From Alkalimonas cellulosilytica (GTDB taxonomy: Bacteria > Pseudomonadota > Gammaproteobacteria > Enterobacterales > Alteromonadaceae): a stretch of DNA of 64,000 bases. Each line of letters opens with the position of its first letter. Position 1 is the stretch's first letter. The position numbers and the translations under genes are program-made. The stretch is taken from positions 186,001 through 250,000 of the forward strand of contig NZ_JAUHLI010000003.1 of assembly GCF_036325985.1 (NCBI RefSeq). Direction: 5' to 3'. Positions 33,943 through 40,760 of the stretch are shown piece by piece. The notes under the pieces are model-generated. The model had not been told where the DNA came from. It saw only the letters and a list, made by a program, of their open reading frames with translations, and made no database searches.

Positions 33943-34762
33943 AAGCCACCACCTTGTATTGATGCGCTGTATCCAGTGCTTTTAACACACCGGCAATGTA
34001 ATCGGCCAAACACTCTACCGTGGTATCGCATGGCACCACTTCGCAATGACTGGCAGGCAAACAGATTTCAAAGGCACCCTGCCCGGCCTGGTAGCGTGAA
34101 CACAGATCACCTGGCAGCGGTTGCAGCTGCTGCAAATCCGCTGGCTGGCACAAGTCCTGCTCGGTGATCAGATAAATATCCTGCCAGCGATCAGCCCAAA
34201 ACTTATTCAGTCGCGGCGATAACATGCCATCCTGATAAATTTGAATGGTCGAACGATGGCCATGGGCAATGCGCTGACAGTTGCCATCGTGTTTCTTCAG
34301 GCCGTGACTGTACTGGTAATAGAAGCCCTGACTGGCTTCCGGTCGCAAAGTGAGGCGCACCTCCTGCACATTATCAGGTAATTTGCCGGCCAGTTGCTGC
34401 AAAATAAATTGCTCTACTGACTGCAGGTTGACCTGCTCTGCCTGCAGCAGTGCAAAGGCCTGAGCCGGGCCGGCCACCTGAATAGTGCCTCTGGCACTGG
34501 TAAAATGCACCCGCTGTTGCTCACCCAGCTCACTCAGTGTGCACCCCTGATAAGCAGCAGGGACTGCCAGCGCATGATCAATGCTGCTATCAATGGCTTT
34601 TTTGATCACTTTTTTTACCAAGCCAAAATCAAACACCATGGAAGTCTGATCCAGATCACCATGCAGCTCAACGTCGACAATCAGGCTTTCACCCAGTAAA
34701 CCGCGCTCGGCACAGAGGTAAGAGAAATCAATGACCGTCAGATCACGTACAAATAAAATCAT
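33905..34762 (-). CDS. Tandem 6-pyruvoyl/6-carboxy-tetrahydropterin synthase-like protein
   Basis: 285 aa made of two halves that resemble PTPS/QueD. The first (about 1-95) has the DFG and DH pieces (MVFDFGLVKKVIKKAIDSS, IDHAL) and an LCAERGLLGES segment where the zinc HGH would be expected. The second (about 140-285) has the zinc-type DGNCQRIAHGH, followed by a Thr-Glu helix TTVECLADYIAGVL and a final YKVVAYEGVGKGAIA. Single-domain QueD is about 120 aa, so this is a duplication in which each half keeps different active-site pieces. Function is probably a pterin or deazapurine step; no queuosine genes are adjacent. Confidence 0.8.
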   Translation of the reverse strand: MILFVRDLTVIDFSYLCAERGLLGESLIVDVELHGDLDQTSMVFDFGLVKKVIKKAIDSSIDHALAVPAAYQGCTLSELGEQQRVHFTSARGTIQVAGPAQAFALLQAEQVNLQSVEQFILQQLAGKLPDNVQEVRLTLRPEASQGFYYQYSHGLKKHDGNCQRIAHGHRSTIQIYQDGMLSPRLNKFWADRWQDIYLITEQDLCQPADLQQLQPLPGDLCSRYQAGQGAFEICLPASHCEVVPCDTTVECLADYIAGVLKALDTAHQYKVVAYEGVGKGAIAVR

Positions 34763-34823
34763 AACAACTCACAGGCTAACAAGATAACCACATTATACGG
34801 CAGCCACCGTCACAATGGCAGGC

Positions 34824-35081
34824 TTAACGCTCATGTTCCTTCAACCAGGCATTCAGCAAACCGACCTGACCACACTTATGTGCCGCATACATCAAACGCA
34901 GCGCATTGCTGATAATGGTGCTGTCGTTCCAGTCGGTCTTTTGCTGGATATCCTGATAACATTGCATCGCCTCAGGGGTCAGATAGCCCCGCAGTTCTTT
35001 TTTACCGGCTTGCTTTTGCCGTTCGCGGTAACGCCGCTGTTTTTCGGCGTTGCTTAGTGCTTGTTTATCCTGTTCGCTCAT
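34824..35081 (-). CDS. Small protein with a basic N-terminus and ribbon-helix-helix-like C-terminus
   Basis: 85 aa, family not recognised. The N-terminal 30 residues are highly charged and helical (SNAEKQRRYRERQKQAGKKE), and are followed by LRGYLTPEAMQCYQDIQQKT and STIISNALRLMYAA, a strand-helix-helix order like MetJ/Arc ribbon-helix-helix regulators. No DNA target is visible. It is divergent from fabA, with about 150 bases between, so a link to fabA expression can only be guessed. A GGGGG run serves as a possible ribosome site. Confidence 0.65.
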   Translation of the reverse strand: MSEQDKQALSNAEKQRRYRERQKQAGKKELRGYLTPEAMQCYQDIQQKTDWNDSTIISNALRLMYAAHKCGQVGLLNAWLKEHER

Positions 35082-35166
35082 GCGGCCCCCAATGCCGACA
35101 GAATGCTGGCTGTCTGCTTATGATAGAGACGGTCTGCTGGCAATTTTGCACTAATCGGACTTGCTT

Positions 35167-35184
35167 AGCGTACAAGTGTTCGCT
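35167..35184. promoter_or_regulatory. FabR operator upstream of fabA
   Basis: AGCGTACAAGTGTTCGCT matches the gammaproteobacterial FabR motif (AGCGTACA-N-GTGTTCGCT) exactly at the fixed positions, and the outer bases extend the symmetry (GCTTAGCG ... CGCTAAGC, 35163-35188). It lies about 50 bases before the fabA start. FabR represses unsaturated fatty acid synthesis in response to unsaturated acyl chains in E. coli and Vibrio. Confidence 0.85.
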
Positions 35185-35233
35185 AAGCTCCCCAGCAGGA
35201 AAATTCAGACCTCGTTTAGTGGAATCAACATAC

Positions 35234-35746
35234 ATGATGAAGAATAGCTTTACAAAAGAAGAATTGGTGGCCTGTGGCCGCGGTGAATTATTTGGTCCGG
35301 GCAACAGCCAGCTCCCTGTCGATCAGATGCTGATGATGGATCGTATTGTACATATTTCTGATGAGGGCGGCGAGTTTGGCAAGGGCGAAATCATCGCTGA
35401 GCTGGATATCACACCCGATCTGTGGTTCTTTGCCTGCCACTTCCAGGGCGATCCGGTGATGCCTGGCTGTCTGGGTCTGGATGCCATGTGGCAACTGGTG
35501 GGTTTCTTCCTGGGGGCTTCCGGTGGTCCGGGTAAAGGGCGCGCACTGGGGGTAGGTGAAGTGAAATTTACCGGCCAGATCATGCCAACCGCCAAAAAGG
35601 TCACCTACCGTATTAACATGAAGCGGGTGATCAAACGTAAGCTGTATATGGGCATCGGTGACGGTTCTGTCAGTGTCGATGGCCGCGAAATCTACACCGC
35701 AAAAGATTTGAAAGTGGGTTTATTCACCGATACCACCAGTTTCTAA
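35234..35746 (+). CDS. fabA: 3-hydroxydecanoyl-ACP dehydratase/isomerase
   Basis: 170 aa from the ATG at 35234 (the next Met at 35237 is equally possible), matching the E. coli size of 172. A frame running back to 35057 is not part of the gene. FabA dehydrates 3-hydroxydecanoyl-ACP and isomerises trans-2 to cis-3 decenoyl-ACP, the branch point to unsaturated fatty acids. The catalytic His lies in FFACHFQGDPVMPG and the Asp in GCLGLDAMWQLVGFF. The FabR operator upstream and the neighbouring rmf gene reproduce the E. coli arrangement. A hairpin follows at 35770. Confidence 0.97.
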   Translation: MMKNSFTKEELVACGRGELFGPGNSQLPVDQMLMMDRIVHISDEGGEFGKGEIIAELDITPDLWFFACHFQGDPVMPGCLGLDAMWQLVGFFLGASGGPGKGRALGVGEVKFTGQIMPTAKKVTYRINMKRVIKRKLYMGIGDGSVSVDGREIYTAKDLKVGLFTDTTSF

Positions 35747-35769
35747 AAAAACCGCTTGCCAAAATGCCA

Positions 35770-35792
35770 CAAGCCCCGCATTGCGGGGCTTG
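35770..35792. terminator. Hairpin between convergent fabA and rmf
   Basis: CAAGCCCCGCA (35770-35780) and TGCGGGGCTTG (35782-35792) form a stem with a small loop 24 bases past fabA. No long T run follows, but its place between converging genes suggests use from both sides. Confidence 0.75.
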
Positions 35793-35813
35793 TTCATCGT
35801 TATTCGGTCTAAT

Positions 35814-35996
35814 TTACATATTCTTGTTAAAGAGACCCGTGCCACGGTCTTCCATGGCTTCGCGCCAGCCTCCTAACCACTGGGAGCGTACATCGAGATT
35901 TTGATAAGGACAGATTTCTTTCGAACGGCCAGTAACTCCGGCCCGGTAACCTTGTGCGTGTGCACGTTCAAGACGATCACGTTTTTGTCTTTTCAT
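35814..35996 (-). CDS. rmf: Ribosome modulation factor
   Basis: 60 aa from the ATG at 35996, which has GAGGAA about 9 bases upstream; a longer frame from 36032 is not supported. RMF binds 70S ribosomes in stationary phase and, with HPF, converts them into inactive 100S dimers. The sequence KRQKRDRLERAHAQGYRAGV is strongly basic, and CPYQNLDVRSQWLGGWREA matches the conserved family core; E. coli RMF is 55 aa. It sits convergent with fabA as in Enterobacteria. The 250 bases upstream to the GAPDH terminator hold no other gene and probably carry its promoter. Confidence 0.95.
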   Translation of the reverse strand: MKRQKRDRLERAHAQGYRAGVTGRSKEICPYQNLDVRSQWLGGWREAMEDRGTGLFNKNM

Positions 35997-36247
35997 ACGG
36001 CAGTCTTCCTCAATCGTTTTTGATGACAACACTGAATGCTTTCATTCAGTCCGCACTTAATAGATAAGGCAAAGTTGGCAAAGGTTCAACCCTGTTTTAG
36101 ATACAATTGCAACCGTCCAGACTAACCAGCTGATATGACAGTCAAATTACAAAAAAAAGAATCTGCTCATTTTTTGCAAGCGATGAAGCTTGAAATCGGA
36201 ATATAAGTTGCTAGCAGCTAAGCTGAGCTCTGACATCAGAACGAAAA

Positions 36248-36278
36248 AAAACCGGTGAAGCAATGCTTTACCGGTTTT
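36248..36278 (-). terminator. Terminator of the GAPDH gene
   Basis: AAAACCGGTGAAGC and GCTTTACCGGTTTT form a 14-base stem with one G-U pair and an AAT loop, 18 bases after the gap stop codon. On the minus strand it is followed by a T run (complement of the A run at 36244-36250). Confidence 0.88.
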
Positions 36279-36295
36279 CATTGCCTAGGGCAGGA

Positions 36296-37747
36296 TTAAC
36301 GGCTTTGCGGCAGTGTTGGGTATTTGATACCCGCCATTTCGTACATCACTCGAATGACCTGAACGCTATAACCGAACTCATTGTCGTACCAAACGTACAA
36401 TACACAGCGATCGCCATCGACGATGGTAGCCTGGGAGTCGACCACACCGGCGTAGCGCGAACCCACCAGATCGGACGACACGATTTCGGTGGAGCTGGTG
36501 TAATCAATTTGATCCTGCAGTTCCGAGAACAAGGCGGTGTGCTGTAAAAACTCGTTCAGTTCATCTTTGCTGGTAGCTTTGTCCAGGTTCAGCGACAAAA
36601 TTGCCATCGACACATTCGGCGTTGGTACCCGGATCGCATTACCGGTCAGTTTGCCTTTTAGCTCCGGCAAGGCTTTGGCGACTGCACTGGCCGCACCGGT
36701 AGAGGTAATCACCATGTTCAGTGGCGCAGCCCGGCCACGGCGTTCTGCCTTGTGGAAGTTATCAATCAGGTTCTGATCGTTGGTGTACGAATGCACGGTT
36801 TCGACATGACCATTGCGGATACCGAACTCATCATTCAGGGCTTTTAACACCGGCGTAATGGCATTGGTGGTACAGCTGGCGGCAGAGACAATGTTGTGCT
36901 CCGGCAGGATCATGTCCTGATTCACGCCATAAACCACGTTCGGCACTTCGCCTTTGGCCGGAGCCGTTAACAGCACCCGGGCCGTTCCCTTGGACTCAAA
37001 GTGAATGGCCAGCGCTTTGTCGTCTTTCCAGACACCGGTGTTGTCCACTACCAGCGCATTGTTGATGCCATACTGGGTGTAATCGACATCGCTTGGCGAG
37101 TTGGCGTAAATAACTTTGATGAAAGTACCATTGGCTTTGATGCCCTGGTTTTCATGATCCACCGTAATGCTGCCATTGAAAAGACCATGGATGGAGTCGC
37201 GGCGCAGCAGGCTGGCACGTTTCTCCAAATCGCCTTCTTTACCACCCCGTACCACAATGGCACGCAGACGCAACTTGCTGCTAGGGCCACTACGCTCAAG
37301 CATCAGGCGGGCCAGCAAACGACCAATACGGCCAAAACCGTACAGCACCACATCGGTCGGCTTTACGCTGTCCGGGTTATCGAGCAATTCAGCCAATTCA
37401 CGCTTCAGGTAATCCTGCAGGCTGGCACCGTTGGACGAGTTTTTGTGTTGATAGCCGTAGGCCAGCTTCCCGACATCAATCCGGCCTGGTGCCAGATCCA
37501 GCTGACTGATGGCTTCTAAAATTGGAAAGCTTTCCCGCAAACGGAGTTTTTGTCCTTCGTACCGCTCCACCATTTTATGGGCTTTAATCAGCTCAATGGT
37601 GGTTGCGTTCACCAGAGGTTTGCCATAGACCACAACTTCGACGCCTTTGTTGCGGTACAGGCGGCCAATCAGTGGCAGCATGTTCTCGGCAAATTCCTGG
37701 CGCTCCTGCCAGCTCTTCTGGTACTGTTCTTCGTGTGATAGGGTCAT
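36296..37747 (-). CDS. gap: Glyceraldehyde-3-phosphate dehydrogenase, long form
   Basis: 483 aa from the ATG at 37747, which has AAAGG 7 bases upstream; a frame extending to 37804 lacks support. Canonical GapA is about 330 aa, so this one has roughly 125 extra N-terminal residues (helical, EEQYQKSWQERQEFAENMLP ...) before the Rossmann start VVLYGFGRIGRLLARL. The catalytic Cys is in SAASCTTNAITP, and the C-terminal VRVPTPNVSMAIL-like IRVPTPNVSMAIL and WYDNEFGYS are intact. This long type is known in Shewanella and Vibrio relatives. The strand and cofactor preference remain unclear. A HexR half-site only (TGTAAT at 37825) is seen upstream. Confidence 0.92.
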   Translation of the reverse strand: MTLSHEEQYQKSWQERQEFAENMLPLIGRLYRNKGVEVVVYGKPLVNATTIELIKAHKMVERYEGQKLRLRESFPILEAISQLDLAPGRIDVGKLAYGYQHKNSSNGASLQDYLKRELAELLDNPDSVKPTDVVLYGFGRIGRLLARLMLERSGPSSKLRLRAIVVRGGKEGDLEKRASLLRRDSIHGLFNGSITVDHENQGIKANGTFIKVIYANSPSDVDYTQYGINNALVVDNTGVWKDDKALAIHFESKGTARVLLTAPAKGEVPNVVYGVNQDMILPEHNIVSAASCTTNAITPVLKALNDEFGIRNGHVETVHSYTNDQNLIDNFHKAERRGRAAPLNMVITSTGAASAVAKALPELKGKLTGNAIRVPTPNVSMAILSLNLDKATSKDELNEFLQHTALFSELQDQIDYTSSTEIVSSDLVGSRYAGVVDSQATIVDGDRCVLYVWYDNEFGYSVQVIRVMYEMAGIKYPTLPQSR

Positions 37748-37855
37748 AATTCGGCCTTTTAACGTCAGTCTGCTGAATGGAATAGGTTCAGATACAGAGG
37801 CCACCCTCGCGGGCGGCGGCCTATTGTAATAGAAACTGAAAGGTTACCACAACAG

Positions 37856-38245
37856 TTACAGCTTTTTTTCCGTAAACTGCAGCGCAACTGAGTTGACGCA
37901 ATAACGTTGACCGGTCGGTGCTGGCCCATCATCAAACACATGGCCCAGGTGTGCATCGCAGTTGGCGCAGAGGATCTCCGTACGCACCATGCCATGGCTG
38001 TGATCGGCCTGATAGCGTACCTTGCCGTCCAATGATTGGTAAAAGGATGGCCAACCGCAGCCGGCATCAAACTTGGTCCTGGAGTCAAATAAAGCAGCAC
38101 CACAGCAAATACAGTGGTAACTGCCATTGGCTTCATGGTACAGCAGCTCGCCGCTAAATGGTCGCTCGGTGCCTTTGAGCCGGGTTACCCGGTATTGCTC
38201 CGGACTGAGCTGTCGCTGCCATTGCTGGTCGGTTTTTTTCATCAT
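37856..38245 (-). CDS. msrB: Peptide-methionine (R)-S-oxide reductase MsrB
   Basis: 129 aa, start at one of two adjacent Met codons. It reduces methionine-R-sulfoxide in proteins. Two zinc CxxC pairs are present, C45/C48 in YHCICCGA and C93/C96 in LCANCDAH, and the catalytic Cys 116 is in QRYCVNSVAL. Family blocks GCGWPSFY and DGPAPTGQRYC are complete. No signal peptide, so cytoplasmic. It lies on the same strand upstream of gap, a neighbourhood reminiscent of the E. coli gapA/msrB pair, which is divergent there. Confidence 0.96.
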   Translation of the reverse strand: MMKKTDQQWQRQLSPEQYRVTRLKGTERPFSGELLYHEANGSYHCICCGAALFDSRTKFDAGCGWPSFYQSLDGKVRYQADHSHGMVRTEILCANCDAHLGHVFDDGPAPTGQRYCVNSVALQFTEKKL

Positions 38246-38299
38246 AGCCCCCTTACTGACTGCACTAACGAAAGGTTACATGGTGCCATCCGGCCCGGA

Positions 38300-39364
38300 T
38301 CAAATAGTCAGCGCGTGATCACTGTAAGGGTAATCATGCGCTTCCAGGCTTTCCTGGTAGCTCTCTACCCTGTCGGCTGCGATATCGGTGCGGTAAAACT
38401 GGGCGATGTGATACACCGCATCCCCTTCATTCACCAAAGGCAGCTTCAACAAGCCAATAATAATGCCGCTGTATGGCGAACGTATTTCCTGCTCCGACTC
38501 ACCAAAGGGATCCGACACCACCCCAAGCACGGTCTGATCTTTGAGCACCCGCTCGCCTTCGCGGACAAAAGCGCGGAAAATGCCACTTTGCGGTGCCCGC
38601 ACCCAGGCACTGGAACGAGCCATCACCGGCTCTTTGGGCTGCAAGCGCCTGGATGGCGGCAACATATTCAGTGCCCGCATCACCCGCAATATGCCTTCGA
38701 CGCCACCGCGAATCGACACCTCATCAAAACGCAGCGCTTCACCGGCTTCATACAGCAAGGTAGGGATCTTGTTTTGTCCAGCCGCTTCACGCAACGAGCC
38801 TTCCCGCAGCTCGGAGTTCAGGATCACCGGCGTGCCAAAAGCTTTGGCCAGTCGCAACGCTTCCGGATCGTCCAAGTCGGCTCTGATTTGCGGCAAATTA
38901 AAGCGATGCAGAGCCCCCGTATGCAGATCAATGCCATGGGTAGCCTGACTAACCACTTCGGTCATAAAAAGCCTGGCTAACCGGCCAGCCATTGAGCCTT
39001 TGTTGGAGCCGGGAAAACTGCGGTTTAAATCGCGCCGGTCTGGTAAGTAACGGCTTTGGTTAATAAAACCATGCAAGTTGACCACCGGCACCGCCAGCAA
39101 GGTGCCTTTTAACCGTTTTAACGCCGGTACTTTCAGCAGACGGCGGATGATCTCAACACCATTGATTTCATCACCGTGAATAGCCGCGCTGATAAAAAGC
39201 ACCGGCCCGTGCTGCCGGCCGCACAACACCTGCACCGGCATGGTCACCGGCGTATGGGTGTACAGCTTACTGCCACGCACATCGATGGTTTTGCGCTCTC
39301 CGGGCTTCACCTCCACCCCACCAATGCAGATACTGCGATTTTTGCTGCGCACGTGCTCACTCAT
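38300..39364 (-). CDS. rimA: Succinylglutamate desuccinylase/aspartoacylase-family protein (RimA-like)
   Basis: 354 aa, M14-type zinc hydrolase fold. Metal and catalytic motifs: SAAIHGDEINGVE (His and Glu ligands), PDRRDLNRSFPG, and DLHTGALHRFNLPQ (His ligand). A C-terminal beta domain with SPYSGIIIGLL follows, as in AstE/ASPA-like proteins. Its ATG directly abuts the rimK stop codon (TGA-ATG), so translation is coupled. In Pseudomonas the rimA-rimB-rimK genes act with S6 modification; the name is assigned by context and family, so the biochemical role is uncertain. Confidence 0.8.
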   Translation of the reverse strand: MSEHVRSKNRSICIGGVEVKPGERKTIDVRGSKLYTHTPVTMPVQVLCGRQHGPVLFISAAIHGDEINGVEIIRRLLKVPALKRLKGTLLAVPVVNLHGFINQSRYLPDRRDLNRSFPGSNKGSMAGRLARLFMTEVVSQATHGIDLHTGALHRFNLPQIRADLDDPEALRLAKAFGTPVILNSELREGSLREAAGQNKIPTLLYEAGEALRFDEVSIRGGVEGILRVMRALNMLPPSRRLQPKEPVMARSSAWVRAPQSGIFRAFVREGERVLKDQTVLGVVSDPFGESEQEIRSPYSGIIIGLLKLPLVNEGDAVYHIAQFYRTDIAADRVESYQESLEAHDYPYSDHALTI

Positions 39365-40270
39365 TCAGCCACGCCCCTTGGTTTTGGTCCGGTTCGGTTT
39401 GGCGTTCTTTTCAATAAACTCAACAATAGCACCAGCGATGTCTTTGCCTGAAGCACCTTCAATGCCTTCCAATCCAGGCGATGAATTGACCTCCATCACG
39501 ACAGGGCCATGATTGGAACGCAGCAAATCCACCCCACATACATTCAGCCCCATCACCTTGGCTGCCCGAATGGCGGTTGCACGCTCTTCCGGTGTGATGC
39601 GGCACAACTGAGCGGTGCCACCGCGATGCAAATTGGAACGGAATTCGCCTTCTTTGGCCTGGCGCTTCATGGCCGCAACCACCTTGCCACCAATGACAAA
39701 GGCCCGGATGTCAGAGCCTTTGGCTTCTTTGATGAATTCCTGCACTAAAATGTGCTGTTTCAAGCCCATAAACGCCTGGATCACGCTTTCTGCCGCCTGG
39801 TTGGTTTCCGCCAGCACCACACCAATGCCCTGGGTGCCCTCCAGCAACTTGATCACCGCCGGCGCCCCACCGACAATGCTGAGCAGATCTTCGATATCAT
39901 CCGGTGAGTGGGCAAAACTGGTGACCGGCAAGCCGATACCGCGACGCGACAACAGCTGCAGACTGCGCAGTTTATCGCGCGACCGGCTGATGGCAACCGA
40001 CTCATTCAGCGGATACACATTCATCATCTCAAACTGTCGCAACACTGCCGTGCCATAGAAGGTAATGGAAGCACCAATGCGCGGGATCACCGCATCAAAA
40101 CCGGTCAGCACTTCGCCTTTGTAATGGATTTCCGGATTGTGCGAGGTGATATTCATGTAGCAGCGCAGCGCATCAATCACCCGCACCTCATGGCCTCGTT
40201 GCTGCGCAGCTTCAACCAGCCGTTTGGTGGAATACAGTTTGGGATTGCGCGATAAAATAGCGATTTTCAT
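39365..40270 (-). CDS. rimK: Ribosomal protein S6 glutamate ligase RimK
   Basis: 301 aa, ATP-grasp fold. RimK adds glutamate residues to the C-terminus of ribosomal protein S6. Characteristic features are the N-terminal MKIAILSRNPKLYSTKRLVE, the DAVIPRIGASITFYG stretch, the ATP-grasp segment PAVIKLLEGTQGIGV, DIRAFVIGGKVVAAMKR, and the metal-site VMEVNSSPGLEGIE. Length equals that of E. coli RimK. A short basic tail (KNAKPNRTKTKGRG) follows. Middle gene of the run 42403-38300. Confidence 0.96.
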   Translation of the reverse strand: MKIAILSRNPKLYSTKRLVEAAQQRGHEVRVIDALRCYMNITSHNPEIHYKGEVLTGFDAVIPRIGASITFYGTAVLRQFEMMNVYPLNESVAISRSRDKLRSLQLLSRRGIGLPVTSFAHSPDDIEDLLSIVGGAPAVIKLLEGTQGIGVVLAETNQAAESVIQAFMGLKQHILVQEFIKEAKGSDIRAFVIGGKVVAAMKRQAKEGEFRSNLHRGGTAQLCRITPEERATAIRAAKVMGLNVCGVDLLRSNHGPVVMEVNSSPGLEGIEGASGKDIAGAIVEFIEKNAKPNRTKTKGRG

Positions 40271-40298
40271 ACAGACTTAACCTTAATCAGATAACGGC

Positions 40299-40760
40299 TC
40301 ATTGGCTGGCTTGGTCAGCACACGGCGGCTGCAAATAAGAAGCTTCCGGCACCACCACAAAACGATGCCGCAAGGCTTCACGGCCCAGCAGCATCCGGAA
40401 TAACATAGTATCGCGACTGGTTAGCGACACTTCAATGGCGAAACGCTCTTGCCCCACCAGCACATCGGTTTTGATAAAATAGCGCTCGGTGGTATGCCCG
40501 CCCGAGTCTGTCACGGCACGTTTATCATGCACTCTGGCTTCACACCAAATCACCTGCTCGGTATCGTGCTGCAATGGGTGCATGCCAAAACGCACCCATT
40601 CCTCGCCTTCTTTTTGAAATGGCTCAACCGAAAAGGCATGCAAAGCAGAGCTGCGTGCACCGGTGTCTACTTTGCACTTAATACGGGGGATCTGCAGCTC
40701 TGGCAGCCCTACCCACTCCCGCCAGCCAATCGGACTGACCTCATTGCTTATCGGCTTCAA
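40299..40760 (-). CDS. rimB: Retropepsin-like protease RimB (PF05618 family)
   Basis: 153 aa. The family, once called ATP-dependent zinc protease, has an aspartic-protease-like loop: D32-T33-G34 in CKVDTGARSSALHA. Later VIWCEARVHDKRAVTDSGGHTTERYFIKTDV and LLGREALRHRFVV complete the core. In Pseudomonas fluorescens, RimB helps control the glutamation state set by RimK. The gene starts within the last 4 bases of the sugar dehydrogenase-like gene (ATGA overlap) and ends 28 bases before rimK. Confidence 0.85.
   Translation of the reverse strand: MKPISNEVSPIGWREWVGLPELQIPRIKCKVDTGARSSALHAFSVEPFQKEGEEWVRFGMHPLQHDTEQVIWCEARVHDKRAVTDSGGHTTERYFIKTDVLVGQERFAIEVSLTSRDTMLFRMLLGREALRHRFVVVPEASYLQPPCADQASQ

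Noticed and set aside
37825..37839. TGTAATAGAAACTGA as a HexR box before GAPDH
   Set aside because: Only the left half-site matches; about 9 of 15 positions agree with the consensus, which is not enough.
38114..38980. Long open frame antisense to rimA and msrB (288 codons)
   Set aside because: It overlaps two well-supported genes on the other strand and its protein has no family features.
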